Source: an uncultured Lachnospiraceae bacterium (lineage in GTDB: Bacteria > Bacillota > Clostridia > Lachnospirales > Lachnospiraceae). Taken from it: DNA of 64,000 bases. The notes below the pieces were generated by a model. The model searched no databases and had not been told where the DNA came from. It worked only from the letters and a program-made list of their open reading frames with translations. Positions 9,173 through 18,016 of the stretch are shown in pieces (positions within the stretch are counted from its first letter, which is position 1; the number at the start of each line of letters is the position of its first letter). A program made the translations under genes and the position numbers. The stretch is taken from contig CAJUCN010000004.1 of the NCBI GenBank assembly GCA_910585005.1, positions 62,001 through 126,000 of the forward strand. Direction: 5' to 3'.

Positions 9173-9196
9173 AAGAAAAAGGAAAGGGACTATAAA

Positions 9197-10873
9197 ATGC
9201 AGTTGACAGGAGCGGAAATTGTTGTTGAATGTTTAAAGGAACAGGGAGTAGATACCGTATTTGGCTATCCAGGCGGCACCATATTAAACGTATATGATGC
9301 TTTATATATGCATAGTAATGAAATCAAGCATATTCTTACTTCCCATGAACAAGGGGCGGCCCACGCTGCAGACGGTTATGCGAGGGCAACTGGAAAGGTA
9401 GGGGTATGCCTTGCTACCAGCGGACCGGGTGCAACCAACCTGGTGACAGGGATTGCCACTGCTTATATGGATTCCGTGCCTATGGTAGCGATCACCTGCA
9501 ATGTAGTTCTTCCCCTTTTGGGCAAGGATACTTTCCAGGAAGTGGATATTGCAGGAGTGACTATGCCCATTACGAAACATGGTTATATTGTCAAGGATGT
9601 GACGAAACTGGCGGATACGATCCGCAAGGCGTTTGCGATTGCAAGGGAAGGGCGCCCAGGGCCTGTGCTTGTGGATATCACCAAAGATGTGACGGCAAAT
9701 ACTTGTGAATATGAGAAGATGGCACCCGTGGAAGAAATGCCATCCTGTAAGTATACCAAGGAAGATATTCTAAAGGCTGTGGGCCTTATTAAGGCGTCTA
9801 AACGTCCTTTTATCTATGTCGGAGGGGGTGCGGTAATTTCCGGAGCCGCCCAGGAAGTGCGTGAGCTGGCGCAGCTTATGGATTCGCCAGTATGTGATAC
9901 CCTAATGGGGAAAGGCGTTATGGACGGGCATGACGACCGCTATACCGGGATGATTGGTATGCACGGCACCAAAGCCTCCAATCTGGGAGTCAGTGAATGT
10001 GATCTTTTAGTGGCTCTTGGCGCAAGGTTTTCTGACCGGGTGGTGGGAAATGCGGCAATGTTTGCATCCAGGGCCCAGGTCTTACACATAGATATAGATG
10101 CGGCGGAGATCAACAAGAACATTAAGATCGCAGCATCGGTGGTAGGCGATTTGAAAGAAGTGCTTACGCTGATCAACAAAGAGTTGTCTCCTATGGAACA
10201 TAAAGAATGGAATAACCATATAAAAGAATTAAAGGAAAAATTTCCCCTTAACTATGATAAAAGTGTGCTTTCCTGCCCTTATATCATGGAAGAGATTGAT
10301 CGTGTTACAAACGGGAAGGCGATCATAACCACTGATGTAGGACAGCATCAGATGTGGGCAGCACAGTATTACAAATATTCACAGCCAAGAACCTTTTTAT
10401 CTTCCGGCGGCCTTGGAACGATGGGATATGGTCTTGGGGCATGTATTGGCGCAAAGGTGGGAAATCCGGATAAAGTCTGCATCAACATTGCGGGGGATGG
10501 ATGTTTCCGTATGAACATGAACGAGCTTGCAACGGCATCCAGATATCAAATCCCAATCATAGAGGTAGTGATCAACAATCATGTGCTGGGAATGGTAAGG
10601 CAGTGGCAGACATTGTTTTATGAAAAACGATACTCCCAGACAGTTTTGAATGACAGTGTTGATTTTTGTGTGGTAGCCAAAGGCCTTGGGTGTGAGGCGA
10701 TCAGGGTTACCCAAAAGGAGGAAGTGGCGGATGCTATTAGCCGTGCAATTGAGAAGAAAAGGCCGGTGCTGATCGAATGTATCATTCCGGAGGATGACAA
10801 GGTGTTCCCTATGGTGCCGTCTGGGGCGCCTATAAGCGAAGTGTTCGATGCAACGGATCTGGAAAAGGATTGA
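9197..10873 (+). CDS. ilvB: Acetolactate synthase, large catalytic subunit (copy 1)
   Basis: A thiamine-diphosphate enzyme that condenses pyruvate with pyruvate or 2-ketobutyrate. The 558-residue protein has the FGYPGGTILNVYDAL start, the activating Glu in THE-type context (TSHEQGAAHAADGYA), and the ThDP-binding GDGCFRMN...NN pattern around residues 430-460. It follows ilvD directly, but no regulatory subunit gene follows: serC has its own spacing and possible promoter. A second catalytic subunit lies at 36973, about 26 kb away, together with two regulatory subunits. AGGAAAGGGA precedes the ATG. The anabolic form is favoured over the catabolic AlsS type by the operon. Confidence 0.95.
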   Translation: MQLTGAEIVVECLKEQGVDTVFGYPGGTILNVYDALYMHSNEIKHILTSHEQGAAHAADGYARATGKVGVCLATSGPGATNLVTGIATAYMDSVPMVAITCNVVLPLLGKDTFQEVDIAGVTMPITKHGYIVKDVTKLADTIRKAFAIAREGRPGPVLVDITKDVTANTCEYEKMAPVEEMPSCKYTKEDILKAVGLIKASKRPFIYVGGGAVISGAAQEVRELAQLMDSPVCDTLMGKGVMDGHDDRYTGMIGMHGTKASNLGVSECDLLVALGARFSDRVVGNAAMFASRAQVLHIDIDAAEINKNIKIAASVVGDLKEVLTLINKELSPMEHKEWNNHIKELKEKFPLNYDKSVLSCPYIMEEIDRVTNGKAIITTDVGQHQMWAAQYYKYSQPRTFLSSGGLGTMGYGLGACIGAKVGNPDKVCINIAGDGCFRMNMNELATASRYQIPIIEVVINNHVLGMVRQWQTLFYEKRYSQTVLNDSVDFCVVAKGLGCEAIRVTQKEEVADAISRAIEKKRPVLIECIIPEDDKVFPMVPSGAPISEVFDATDLEKD

Positions 10874-10890
10874 CGAAAGGAATAATTGAG

Positions 10891-10918
10891 TTTACAATGT
10901 GTTCCAGATGTTTTTAAT
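10891..10918 (+). promoter_or_regulatory. Possible promoter of serC-serA
   Basis: TTTACA (10891-10896) and TTTAAT (10913-10918) are separated by 16 bases in the 75-base gap between ilvB and serC. The match is weak, so read-through from ilvB remains possible. Confidence 0.3.
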
Positions 10919-10948
10919 TGGTGTAAGCTATGAATGGAGGAGAGAAGA

Positions 10949-12031
10949 GTGTCCAGAGTGTATAATTTTTCAGCAGGTCCCGCGGTTTTACCTGAAGAAG
11001 TTTTAAAAGAAGCTGCACAGGAGATGATGGATTATAAAGGATCGGGAATGTCCGTAATGGAAATGAGTCATCGTTCCAAGGTATATGATACGATCATCAA
11101 GGAGGCTGAAGCTGACTTAAGGGATCTTATGAATATTCCAGATCATTATAAGGTGCTGTTTTTACAGGGGGGTGCAAGCCAGCAGTTTGCCATGATCCCC
11201 ATGAATCTGATGAAAAATAAAAAGGCGGCATATATTGTAACGGGGCAGTGGGCAAAAAAGGCATATCAGGAAGCTAAGATTTATGGAGAAGCAGTTGAGG
11301 TAGCTTCTTCAGCGGATCAGACTTTTTCTTATATTCCTGATTGTTCTGATCTCCCGATTCCGGAAGATGCAGATTATGTATATATTTGTGAGAACAATAC
11401 CATTTATGGAACAAAGTTTAAGACATTGCCAAATACAAAGGGACATACTCTGGTAGCTGACGTTTCCTCCTGCTTCTTATCTGAGCCGGTAGATGTCAGC
11501 AAATATGGTGTGATTTACGGCGGAGTACAAAAGAATATCGGACCCGCGGGAGTGGTCATTGTGATCATTAGGGAGGATCTTATCACAGAAGATACTCTTC
11601 CGGGCACGCCTACTATGCTAAAATATAAGACACATGCGGATGCAGATTCCCTTTATAATACGCCGCCTGCTTATGGTATTTATATTTGCGGTAAGGTGTT
11701 TAAGTGGCTAAAGAGTCAAGGTGGCCTTGCGGCTATGAAAGAATATAATGAGAAGAAGGCAAAGATCCTCTATGATTTTCTTGACGAGAGCAGTTTGTTC
11801 AAAGGCACTGTCAGAAAAGAAGACCGTTCACTGATGAATGTTCCGTTTGTTACAGGAAATGAGGAACTGGATGCAAAATTTGTCAAGGAAGCAAAGGAAG
11901 CAGGCTTTGAAAATCTGAAAGGACATAGAAGCGTAGGTGGTATGCGTGCAAGTATTTATAACGCTATGCCGATAGAAGGGGTCGAGAAACTGGTTGCGTT
12001 TATGAGGGAATTTGAAAAGAATAACGCATAG
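10949..12031 (+). CDS. serC: Phosphoserine aminotransferase
   Basis: A PLP enzyme that transaminates 3-phosphohydroxypyruvate with glutamate to phosphoserine. The 360-residue protein begins with the typical YNFSAGPAVLP and contains the Schiff-base lysine region YGGVQKNIGPAGVVIV. I chose the GTG at 10949 because GGAGG ends seven bases upstream and this start gives the usual family length; the in-frame ATG at 10934 overlaps that ribosome binding site. serA follows 26 bases later, so both steps from 3-phosphoglycerate to phosphoserine are encoded together. Confidence 0.96.
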   Translation: MSRVYNFSAGPAVLPEEVLKEAAQEMMDYKGSGMSVMEMSHRSKVYDTIIKEAEADLRDLMNIPDHYKVLFLQGGASQQFAMIPMNLMKNKKAAYIVTGQWAKKAYQEAKIYGEAVEVASSADQTFSYIPDCSDLPIPEDADYVYICENNTIYGTKFKTLPNTKGHTLVADVSSCFLSEPVDVSKYGVIYGGVQKNIGPAGVVIVIIREDLITEDTLPGTPTMLKYKTHADADSLYNTPPAYGIYICGKVFKWLKSQGGLAAMKEYNEKKAKILYDFLDESSLFKGTVRKEDRSLMNVPFVTGNEELDAKFVKEAKEAGFENLKGHRSVGGMRASIYNAMPIEGVEKLVAFMREFEKNNA

Positions 12032-12057
12032 ACAGGAGAGGAGAAGGAGAATTAGAT

Positions 12058-13221
12058 ATGTTCAACTATTTTTGCTTAAATCCCATTGCACAGGTGGGGC
12101 TTGAAAAGTTTACGGATGAGTTTGTAAAGACGGAAGATGTGAATGCTGCCCAGGGAATCCTGGTAAGAAGCGCGGCAATGCATGATATGGAACTGTCTGA
12201 CCAGCTTCTTGCCGTTGCAAGGGCAGGGGCGGGGGTCAACAATATCCCTCTGGATAAATGTGCCGAAAAAGGGATCGTAGTATTCAATACTCCCGGTGCA
12301 AACGCCAACGGCGTGAAAGAACTTGTGATTGCAGGAATGTTTTTGGCATCCAGGGATATTGTTGGAGGAATCAATTGGGTTCTTTCGGCAAAGGATGATG
12401 AAAATATAGCAAAGACAACGGAGAAGGAAAAGAAGCGCTTTGCGGGTACGGAAGTACAGGATAAGAAATTAGGGATCATTGGACTTGGGGCAATTGGCGT
12501 CAAGGTAGCCAATGTGGCAAAACATATGGGGATGGAAGTATACGGCTATGACCCTTATGTATCAGTCGATGCAGCATGGAATTTAAGCCGTGATGTGAAG
12601 CATGTGCTGAACGTAGAGGACATTTATGAAAATTGTGATATTATTACCATTCATGTGCCGCTTCTTGATTCTACCAGGGAAATGATCGACCAGAAAGCTA
12701 TTTCCAAGATGAAGCAGGGCGTGATCATTCTTAACTTTGCAAGGGATCTGCTGGTGAACGAAAAGGATGTCCTTGACGGGATCCAATCTGGAAAGGTACG
12801 CAGATATGTATCTGATTTCCCCAATCCTACAACAGCAGGGCAGGAAGGTTGTATCGTTATCCCGCATCTTGGGGCTTCTACAGAGGAATCCGAGGATAAT
12901 TGTGCAAAGATGGCAGTAAAGGAAATGATGAATTATTTAAAAAACGGTAACATCAATAACAGTGTAAATTATCCGAACTGTGATATGGGTGTTTGCACGC
13001 AGGCAGGGCGCGTGGCAATTTTCCACAAAAATATTGCTAACATGATCACAAAATTTACAGCATGTTTTGGTGATGAGGGCATTAATATTACGGATATGAT
13101 GAACAAGTCAAAAGGAGAGGTGGCATATACCATGATGGATATTGAAAAAGCTGCCGATGCAGGGATCATCAAGAAACTTCAGTCCATAAATGGAGTTTTT
13201 CGTGTACGCGTAGTCAAATAG
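12058..13221 (+). CDS. serA: D-3-phosphoglycerate dehydrogenase with C-terminal ACT domain
   Basis: Oxidises 3-phosphoglycerate to 3-phosphohydroxypyruvate, the entry step of serine synthesis. The 387-residue protein has the substrate-domain RAGAGVNNIPL motif, the NAD-binding GLGAIGVKVANVA fingerprint, the PHLGASTEESE segment with the active-site histidine, and a C-terminal ACT domain from about residue 318 (GRVAIFHKNIANMI onward). The ACT domain suggests allosteric control by serine, as in other short SerA proteins. It is the second gene after serC and ends at a strong terminator. Confidence 0.95.
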   Translation: MFNYFCLNPIAQVGLEKFTDEFVKTEDVNAAQGILVRSAAMHDMELSDQLLAVARAGAGVNNIPLDKCAEKGIVVFNTPGANANGVKELVIAGMFLASRDIVGGINWVLSAKDDENIAKTTEKEKKRFAGTEVQDKKLGIIGLGAIGVKVANVAKHMGMEVYGYDPYVSVDAAWNLSRDVKHVLNVEDIYENCDIITIHVPLLDSTREMIDQKAISKMKQGVIILNFARDLLVNEKDVLDGIQSGKVRRYVSDFPNPTTAGQEGCIVIPHLGASTEESEDNCAKMAVKEMMNYLKNGNINNSVNYPNCDMGVCTQAGRVAIFHKNIANMITKFTACFGDEGINITDMMNKSKGEVAYTMMDIEKAADAGIIKKLQSINGVFRVRVVK

Positions 13222-13234
13222 CTTCAAGCCATAT

Positions 13235-13264
13235 CAAACGCCGCCATCTGGCGGCGTTTGTTTT
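13235..13264 (+). terminator. Rho-independent terminator of serC-serA
   Basis: A perfect 11-bp GC-rich stem (13235-13245 with 13250-13260) with a four-base loop is followed by TTTT. It sits between the serA stop and the convergent 101-residue gene. Confidence 0.9.
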
Positions 13265-13568
13265 AGAAATCTGTAAAATCTATTAAATTTTCTTCCAGGT
13301 CAGCCTTTAGTTTGGCATCCTGCTTTGCAGAAACGATGCTGGCAAGATCCATGTACTTAATGAAAACGTCTTCCACGCTGATCTTTTTCTCATCTGCAAT
13401 TTCCTGCATAATGGGTTTTAGCTGGTCAAGCTGAAAAGAAATCCTTGTTTTTTGGGGATCAATGTCACCAAGAACTTTTTCTGAATAGGCATTAATGCGG
13501 GAAAGCATTTCCTTATCTTCTTTGCTTAAAGAATCATATCCGTTAGAGTTTTTCATTGTCTGAAACAT
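13263..13568 (-). CDS. Small conserved-looking protein of unknown function
   Basis: Encodes 101 residues, soluble and highly charged, predicted mostly helical, with no cysteine, no membrane segment and no motif that I recognise. Coding support comes from AAGGAAG placed six to seven bases before the ATG at 13568 and from an extended -10 promoter just upstream. It is convergent with serA and divergent from glgB, sharing a 120-base regulatory gap with the latter. The central run KISVEDVFIKYMDL and the spacing of helices could fit a small adaptor or antitoxin-like protein, but no partner gene is present, so no function is assigned. Confidence 0.75.
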   Translation of the reverse strand: MFQTMKNSNGYDSLSKEDKEMLSRINAYSEKVLGDIDPQKTRISFQLDQLKPIMQEIADEKKISVEDVFIKYMDLASIVSAKQDAKLKADLEENLIDFTDF

Positions 13569-13596
13569 TTTTTCACTTCCTTTCTGCGATACCTAG

Positions 13597-13605
13597 ATTG
13601 TAGCA
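13597..13605 (-). promoter_or_regulatory. Extended -10 promoter of the 101-residue gene
   Basis: On the minus strand the site reads TGCTACAAT, an extended -10 (TGn plus TACAAT). No good -35 hexamer is seen, as is usual for this promoter class. Confidence 0.45.
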
Positions 13606-13613
13606 CTTGATGC

Positions 13614-13642
13614 TTGTGTTGTATAGATATCTTTGCTAAAAT
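13614..13642 (+). promoter_or_regulatory. Predicted promoter of glgB
   Basis: TTGTGT (13614-13619) and TAAAAT (13637-13642) are spaced by 17 bases and lie 49 bases before the glgB start. The site diverges from the promoter at 13597-13605. Confidence 0.5.
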
Positions 13643-13690
13643 AAAACAAAGAAAGCGCAAAGCCGCGGGACGGCAGATTGAGAGGGCAAT

Positions 13691-16141
13691 ATGAACAGTA
13701 AACTGTATAAATTAATGAATTGGCCACGGATCGAAGGGATTATTTATTCAGAAGAAGATAATCCCCATGATATTTTAGGACCCCATATGATAGGAAAAAC
13801 GGTACTGTTTCAGACATTCCAGCCAGAGGCTGAGGCAGTTACGCTTATGGTGCAGCCGGGAGATAAGAAACATAAGATGGAAATGGTGGACGAGGCTGGT
13901 TTTTTTGCCTGTACAGTCACAGGGAAAATCCCTGATGAATATGTTTATGAAGTGAAGGACAAGGATGGGAAAACAAGAACGATAAAAGATGCGTACCGTT
14001 ATCAGGTGGGAATGGAACAAAAGGATATTGATAAGTTTAATGCCGGGATACATTACAGTGTATACGAAAAGCTGGGCGCGCACCCTATGACGGTTTTGGG
14101 CACGCCGGGAACTTTTTTTGCCGTATGGGCGCCCAATGCACTGCGGGTCAGTGTGGTAGGGGATTTTAATCATTGGGATGGAAGAGTTCACCAGATGAAG
14201 CGGAATCCCCAAGGGGGTATTTTTGAAATATTTATTCCTGATGTAAAGCCGGGGGAATGTTATAAATATGAAATCAAGGCCAAAGGCGGCATTACGTTTC
14301 TGAAAGCCGATCCTTATGCATTTGGACAGCAGCTTCGTCCGGAAACCGCTTCTATCGTAAGGGATTTGTCAACCTATCAATGGAAAGACCAAAAATGGAT
14401 CAAGGACAGGGAAAATTTCCAGAGTGCGGATTCGCCCATCAGTATTTATGAAATTTATCTGGGATCTTTTAAGCAAAATCCTGACACAGGGGAATACTTA
14501 AATTACAGGGAACTTGCAGAGGAAGTGATCAGTTATGTAAAGGATACAGGATATACGCATGTGGAGCTGATGCCGATTATGGAACATCCTCTTGACGCTT
14601 CCTGGGGATATCAGGTCATTGGATATTATGCGCCCACATCAAGGTACGGCAGTGGGGAAGATTTTATGTGGTTTGTGGATGCCTTTCACCAGGCGGGAAT
14701 CGGTGTGATCCTGGATTGGGTTCCGGCGCATTTTCCCAGGGATACCTATGGACTTTCTGGTTTTGACGGAACCTGTCTTTATGAACATGCAGATCCAAGA
14801 CAGGGCGCTCATCCCCATTGGGGAACCTTGATCTATAATTATGGGCGTCCCCAGGTTGCCAATTATCTGATTGCCAACGCTTTATATTGGGCAGAAAAAT
14901 ATCATGTGGATGGGATCAGGATGGATGCGGTAGCCTCTATGCTGTACTTAGATTATGGGAAAAGAGACGGAGAATGGGTTGCCAATATTTACGGGAGCAA
15001 TGAAAACCTGGAAGCGATGGAATTTTTAAAGCATTTAAATTCTGTGATGAAAAAGCGGAATCCCGGAGTTCTTATGATTGCAGAGGAATCCACCGCATGG
15101 CCCAAGATCACAGGGCGTCTGGACGATGGCGGGCTGGGTTTTGATATGAAGTGGAACATGGGCTTTATGAATGATTATCTTTCCTACATTGGCTATGACC
15201 CTTATTTTAGGTCACACCATCACAATGAGCTGACTTTTAGCATGATCTATGCATATAGTGAAAACTTTATGCTGGTATTTTCTCATGATGAGGTCGTACA
15301 TGGTAAGGCTACTATGATTGGGAAGATGCCTGGAACGAAGGAAGATAAGTTTGCAAACTTACGGCTTACTTATGCCTATATGATGACTCATCCAGGGAAA
15401 AAGCTTTTGTTTATGGGCCAGGATATTGCTGAGTTCAAGGAATTTGACGAGACCAGACAGACGGAATGGACGCTGCTTTCGTATGATTTCCATCAAGGAG
15501 TCCATCGTCTTGTACAGGACTTAAATCAGTTATATAAGGAAAGGCGTGCGCTGTATGCGCTGGATACCAGCCCTGACGGGTTTGAATGGATCAATTGTAT
15601 TTCTTCTGAGAAATGTATGGTTTCCTTCCTCAGAAAGACGGACAAGCCGGAGGAGTTATTAGTAGTTACCGTAAACTTTGCGAATGCCCAGCAGGAGTTT
15701 GTGGTCGGAGTTCCGCTGGAGGGGAAATATAAGGAAATACTAAATACAGATGGGGTTTGTTATGGTGGGAAGGGGAGAATCAATGGAAAGGCGAAGGGTA
15801 CCTCTGAAACGGAAGTAGATGGGAAACCATATTCCTTCTCCATGACAGCGGCGCCCCTGTCCGCAAGTATTTTTACTTATATCCCATATACGGAAAAGGA
15901 AAAACAGCAGATCGCCAAAAAGAAAGCGGAGAGAGAAGCTATCCGCCATGCTGAGGCTGCTATGCGGGAAGCAGAAGAGGCTAAGAGGCTGGCCCTTGCA
16001 GCAAAAGAAGAAGCTGCAGAGGCTAAAAGACAGGCGCAGGAAGCCGAAAAACGTGCGATAGCTGCAGAAAAGAAGGCAGAACAGGAATTGCAACGGGCCT
16101 TAGAGGAACAAAAGCAAGTGGAAAGTTTTAAAAAGAAATAA
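13691..16141 (+). CDS. glgB: 1,4-alpha-glucan branching enzyme with C-terminal coiled-coil tail
   Basis: Introduces alpha-1,6 branches into glycogen. The 816-residue protein has an N-terminal CBM48-type segment containing APNALRVSVVGDFNHWDG (about residues 145-165), a GH13 catalytic barrel with the nucleophile Asp412 in GIRMDAVAS and the acid/base Glu465 in IAEEST, and a C-terminal beta domain. From about residue 734 to the end it carries an additional, very regular Ala/Glu/Lys/Arg-rich helix predicted to be a coiled coil, ending in ESFKKK. Typical GlgB proteins are 630-730 residues, so this tail explains the extra length. No other glycogen genes are adjacent. The start follows GAGAGGG. Confidence 0.95.
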   Translation: MNSKLYKLMNWPRIEGIIYSEEDNPHDILGPHMIGKTVLFQTFQPEAEAVTLMVQPGDKKHKMEMVDEAGFFACTVTGKIPDEYVYEVKDKDGKTRTIKDAYRYQVGMEQKDIDKFNAGIHYSVYEKLGAHPMTVLGTPGTFFAVWAPNALRVSVVGDFNHWDGRVHQMKRNPQGGIFEIFIPDVKPGECYKYEIKAKGGITFLKADPYAFGQQLRPETASIVRDLSTYQWKDQKWIKDRENFQSADSPISIYEIYLGSFKQNPDTGEYLNYRELAEEVISYVKDTGYTHVELMPIMEHPLDASWGYQVIGYYAPTSRYGSGEDFMWFVDAFHQAGIGVILDWVPAHFPRDTYGLSGFDGTCLYEHADPRQGAHPHWGTLIYNYGRPQVANYLIANALYWAEKYHVDGIRMDAVASMLYLDYGKRDGEWVANIYGSNENLEAMEFLKHLNSVMKKRNPGVLMIAEESTAWPKITGRLDDGGLGFDMKWNMGFMNDYLSYIGYDPYFRSHHHNELTFSMIYAYSENFMLVFSHDEVVHGKATMIGKMPGTKEDKFANLRLTYAYMMTHPGKKLLFMGQDIAEFKEFDETRQTEWTLLSYDFHQGVHRLVQDLNQLYKERRALYALDTSPDGFEWINCISSEKCMVSFLRKTDKPEELLVVTVNFANAQQEFVVGVPLEGKYKEILNTDGVCYGGKGRINGKAKGTSETEVDGKPYSFSMTAAPLSASIFTYIPYTEKEKQQIAKKKAEREAIRHAEAAMREAEEAKRLALAAKEEAAEAKRQAQEAEKRAIAAEKKAEQELQRALEEQKQVESFKKK

Positions 16142-16164
16142 ATGTAGAAAAGACAGGTGTATTC

Positions 16165-17010
16165 ATGGATGTAGGTCAGATCGGCAAAGAATCGGGTGTG
16201 ATTGATCAATTTTTTCAGGAACTGCCGGAGAAGGCATTTCATTTAGGGCTGCGGGTGGTGCTGGCAGCATTGGCATTTTTGATTGGCGTTCAGGTGATCA
16301 AGCTGGTCAGGCATGTGCTGCACAAGGCACTGGTCAGAGGCAGGGTGGATGGAAGTGCAATTAGTTTTATTGACTCTTTTGTCAAGTTTGGAATGTATTT
16401 TGTTTTGATCCTTACCATTGCCTCCGGACTTGGGGTTGATGCTGCAAGTATTGTTGCGCTTTTAGGTTCTGCCAGCGTGGCAATTGGCCTGGCAGTACAG
16501 GGAAGCCTTAGCAACTTTGCAGGAGGGGTGCTTCTTTTGATCTTAAAGCCCTTTGCACCTGGGGACTATATCCGGGATGGCGTGGGCAATGAAGGGACAG
16601 TGGATAGTATTGATGTGTTTTATACGCATTTGATAACTCCGGACCATAAGCGTATTGTGCTGCCTAATGGAACCCTTGCCAATGGGACGATCACGAATTT
16701 TACCAAATCGCCCACAAGAAGGCTTGATATTTCTGTGGGAATCTCCTATCAGGATGATGTGAAGGCGGCCAGAAACGTCCTTGAAAAACTATTACGGGAA
16801 GATCCGGCAGTGCTAAAGGATGAGGAAATCCGTGTGTTTGTAGATGACTTGGCGGACAGCAGCGTTGTGTTGATCCTACGCTGCTGGACATTACAGGGGG
16901 ATTTCTGGGAAACTAAGTGGAGACTTACAGAAGAGGTGAAATATACACTGGACGGCGCGGGGATCCATATCCCATATCCTCAGTTAAACGTGCATATGGA
17001 AGGTTCATAA
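16165..17010 (+). CDS. Small-conductance mechanosensitive channel, MscS family
   Basis: A 281-residue membrane channel that opens under membrane tension to release solutes during hypo-osmotic shock. Three helices (about residues 25-45, 65-90, 95-125) precede the soluble beta domain. The pore-helix stretch with small residues, GSASVAIGLAVQGSLSNFAGG, is longer than quoted motifs usually need but is the diagnostic TM3a Gly/Ala pattern; it is followed by PFAPGDYI and the loop with LPNG. It starts 23 bases after glgB with only a weak ribosome binding site, so it may depend on glgB transcription. The tRNA gene with its own promoter follows. Confidence 0.93.
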   Translation: MDVGQIGKESGVIDQFFQELPEKAFHLGLRVVLAALAFLIGVQVIKLVRHVLHKALVRGRVDGSAISFIDSFVKFGMYFVLILTIASGLGVDAASIVALLGSASVAIGLAVQGSLSNFAGGVLLLILKPFAPGDYIRDGVGNEGTVDSIDVFYTHLITPDHKRIVLPNGTLANGTITNFTKSPTRRLDISVGISYQDDVKAARNVLEKLLREDPAVLKDEEIRVFVDDLADSSVVLILRCWTLQGDFWETKWRLTEEVKYTLDGAGIHIPYPQLNVHMEGS

Positions 17011-17020
17011 TAAATTTTAC

Positions 17021-17049
17021 TTGCAAATTGAATCCATTGCCTTTATAAT
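17021..17049 (+). promoter_or_regulatory. Promoter of tRNA-Thr
   Basis: TTGCAA (17021-17026) and a perfect TATAAT (17044-17049) are spaced by 17 bases. The tRNA begins 21 bases downstream of the -10 box, as expected for a stable-RNA transcript with a short 5' leader. Confidence 0.85.
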
Positions 17050-17069
17050 AATCTTTGTTGCAGGCAGAT

Positions 17070-17142
17070 GCTACTGTGGCTCAGTTGGTAGAGCAGCTGA
17101 TTCGTAATCAGCAGGTCAGGGGTTCGAGTCCCCTCAGTAGCT
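17070..17142 (+). tRNA. tRNA-Thr (anticodon CGT)
   Basis: A complete cloverleaf can be drawn: seven-bp acceptor stem (17070-17076 with 17135-17141), D arm with AGTTGGTA, anticodon stem 17096-17100 with 17108-17112, anticodon CGT at 17103-17105 reading ACG, and a T arm with TTCGAGT. The CCA end is not encoded. It has its own promoter at 17021-17049 and a terminator directly after. Confidence 0.97.
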
Positions 17143-17150
17143 TATAAGTG

Positions 17151-17188
17151 ATAGGAGACTGGGATACAGTCTCCTATTTTTTCTTTTT
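17151..17188 (+). terminator. Terminator of tRNA-Thr
   Basis: A nine-bp stem (17151-17159 with 17169-17177) is followed by a T-rich run to 17188. The right arm overlaps the stop codon of the convergent permease gene at 17174. Confidence 0.85.
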
Positions 17189-18016
17189 GTATAAATGTTC
17201 CAGGTATTGGATGCCTTGATAGAGTCCCATAGCAATCATACATAGGATAATGATGGATGTAATCACCATATTCAGCTTGAAAACTTGGGAACCGTAAATG
17301 ATCAGATATCCAAGGCCCCGTCTTGCAGCCAGGAATTCGCCTATGATCACGCCTACCAGTGCAAGACCAATATTGACTTTCATATTACTTAAAATAATGG
17401 GAATGGAGGCGGGAAGGACTACCTTAAAAAAAGCATCCATGGGTTTCCCACCAAGGGTGAAGATCAATTTTAATTTTTCCGGATCTGTGTGTTTAAAACC
17501 GGTATAAAGGCTGATGACGGAACCAAAAATTGCTACGGATATCCCGGCAACGATAATGGTGTTAGTGCCTGTGCCAAGCCATACGATAAAAAGTGGGGCA
17601 AGAGCTGATTTTGGCAGGCTGTTCAACACTACAAGATAAGGTTCCAATATTTCCGAGAGGGTTTTGGAATACCATAGTAGTGTGGCAGCGAACATGGAAA
17701 TTAGAGTGATCAAAAGGAAACTGATCAAGGTTTCCATAAGTGTGATCCCGGTATGTGTAAAAAAAGAACCGTCCGTCAACATTTGAATAAAGTAGGATGC
17801 TACCATGCTGGGGCTGCTGAAAAAGAAAGTGTCAATAAGACCGAATCGGCCAGCAGCTTCCCAAATGATCAAAAACACTGCAAAAATCAAAATCCGAAAG
17901 GTAGTGATCAAATGGTGGTGGCGGTGATGGTCACGAATATAGCATTCCTGTGCGGTGAGCTTTGCAGGCGCTTGGTTTTTGCAGGAACACGAAATGGTTT
18001 TTTCAGGAATATTCAT
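17174..18016 (-). CDS. ABC transporter permease of the nitrate/sulfonate/taurine (SsuC/TauC/ThiX-like) class
   Basis: A 280-residue inner-membrane permease with about six helices. The cytoplasmic coupling segment is visible as LGGKPMDAFFKVVLPASIPIIL, here noted by its first 20-residue core of EAA-loop type, and a second marker is LAARRGLGYLI near the C-terminus. The ATG at 18016 is favoured because GGAG lies seven bases upstream; a longer in-frame start at 18079 lies deep inside the ATPase gene. It overlaps the ATPase gene by 14 bases, so the two are translationally coupled. Substrate classes in this family include sulfonates, taurine and pyrimidine thiamine precursors; no substrate-binding protein is adjacent, so the substrate is unknown. 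Confidence 0.88.
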   Translation of the reverse strand: MNIPEKTISCSCKNQAPAKLTAQECYIRDHHRHHHLITTFRILIFAVFLIIWEAAGRFGLIDTFFFSSPSMVASYFIQMLTDGSFFTHTGITLMETLISFLLITLISMFAATLLWYSKTLSEILEPYLVVLNSLPKSALAPLFIVWLGTGTNTIIVAGISVAIFGSVISLYTGFKHTDPEKLKLIFTLGGKPMDAFFKVVLPASIPIILSNMKVNIGLALVGVIIGEFLAARRGLGYLIIYGSQVFKLNMVITSIIILCMIAMGLYQGIQYLEHLYKKKK

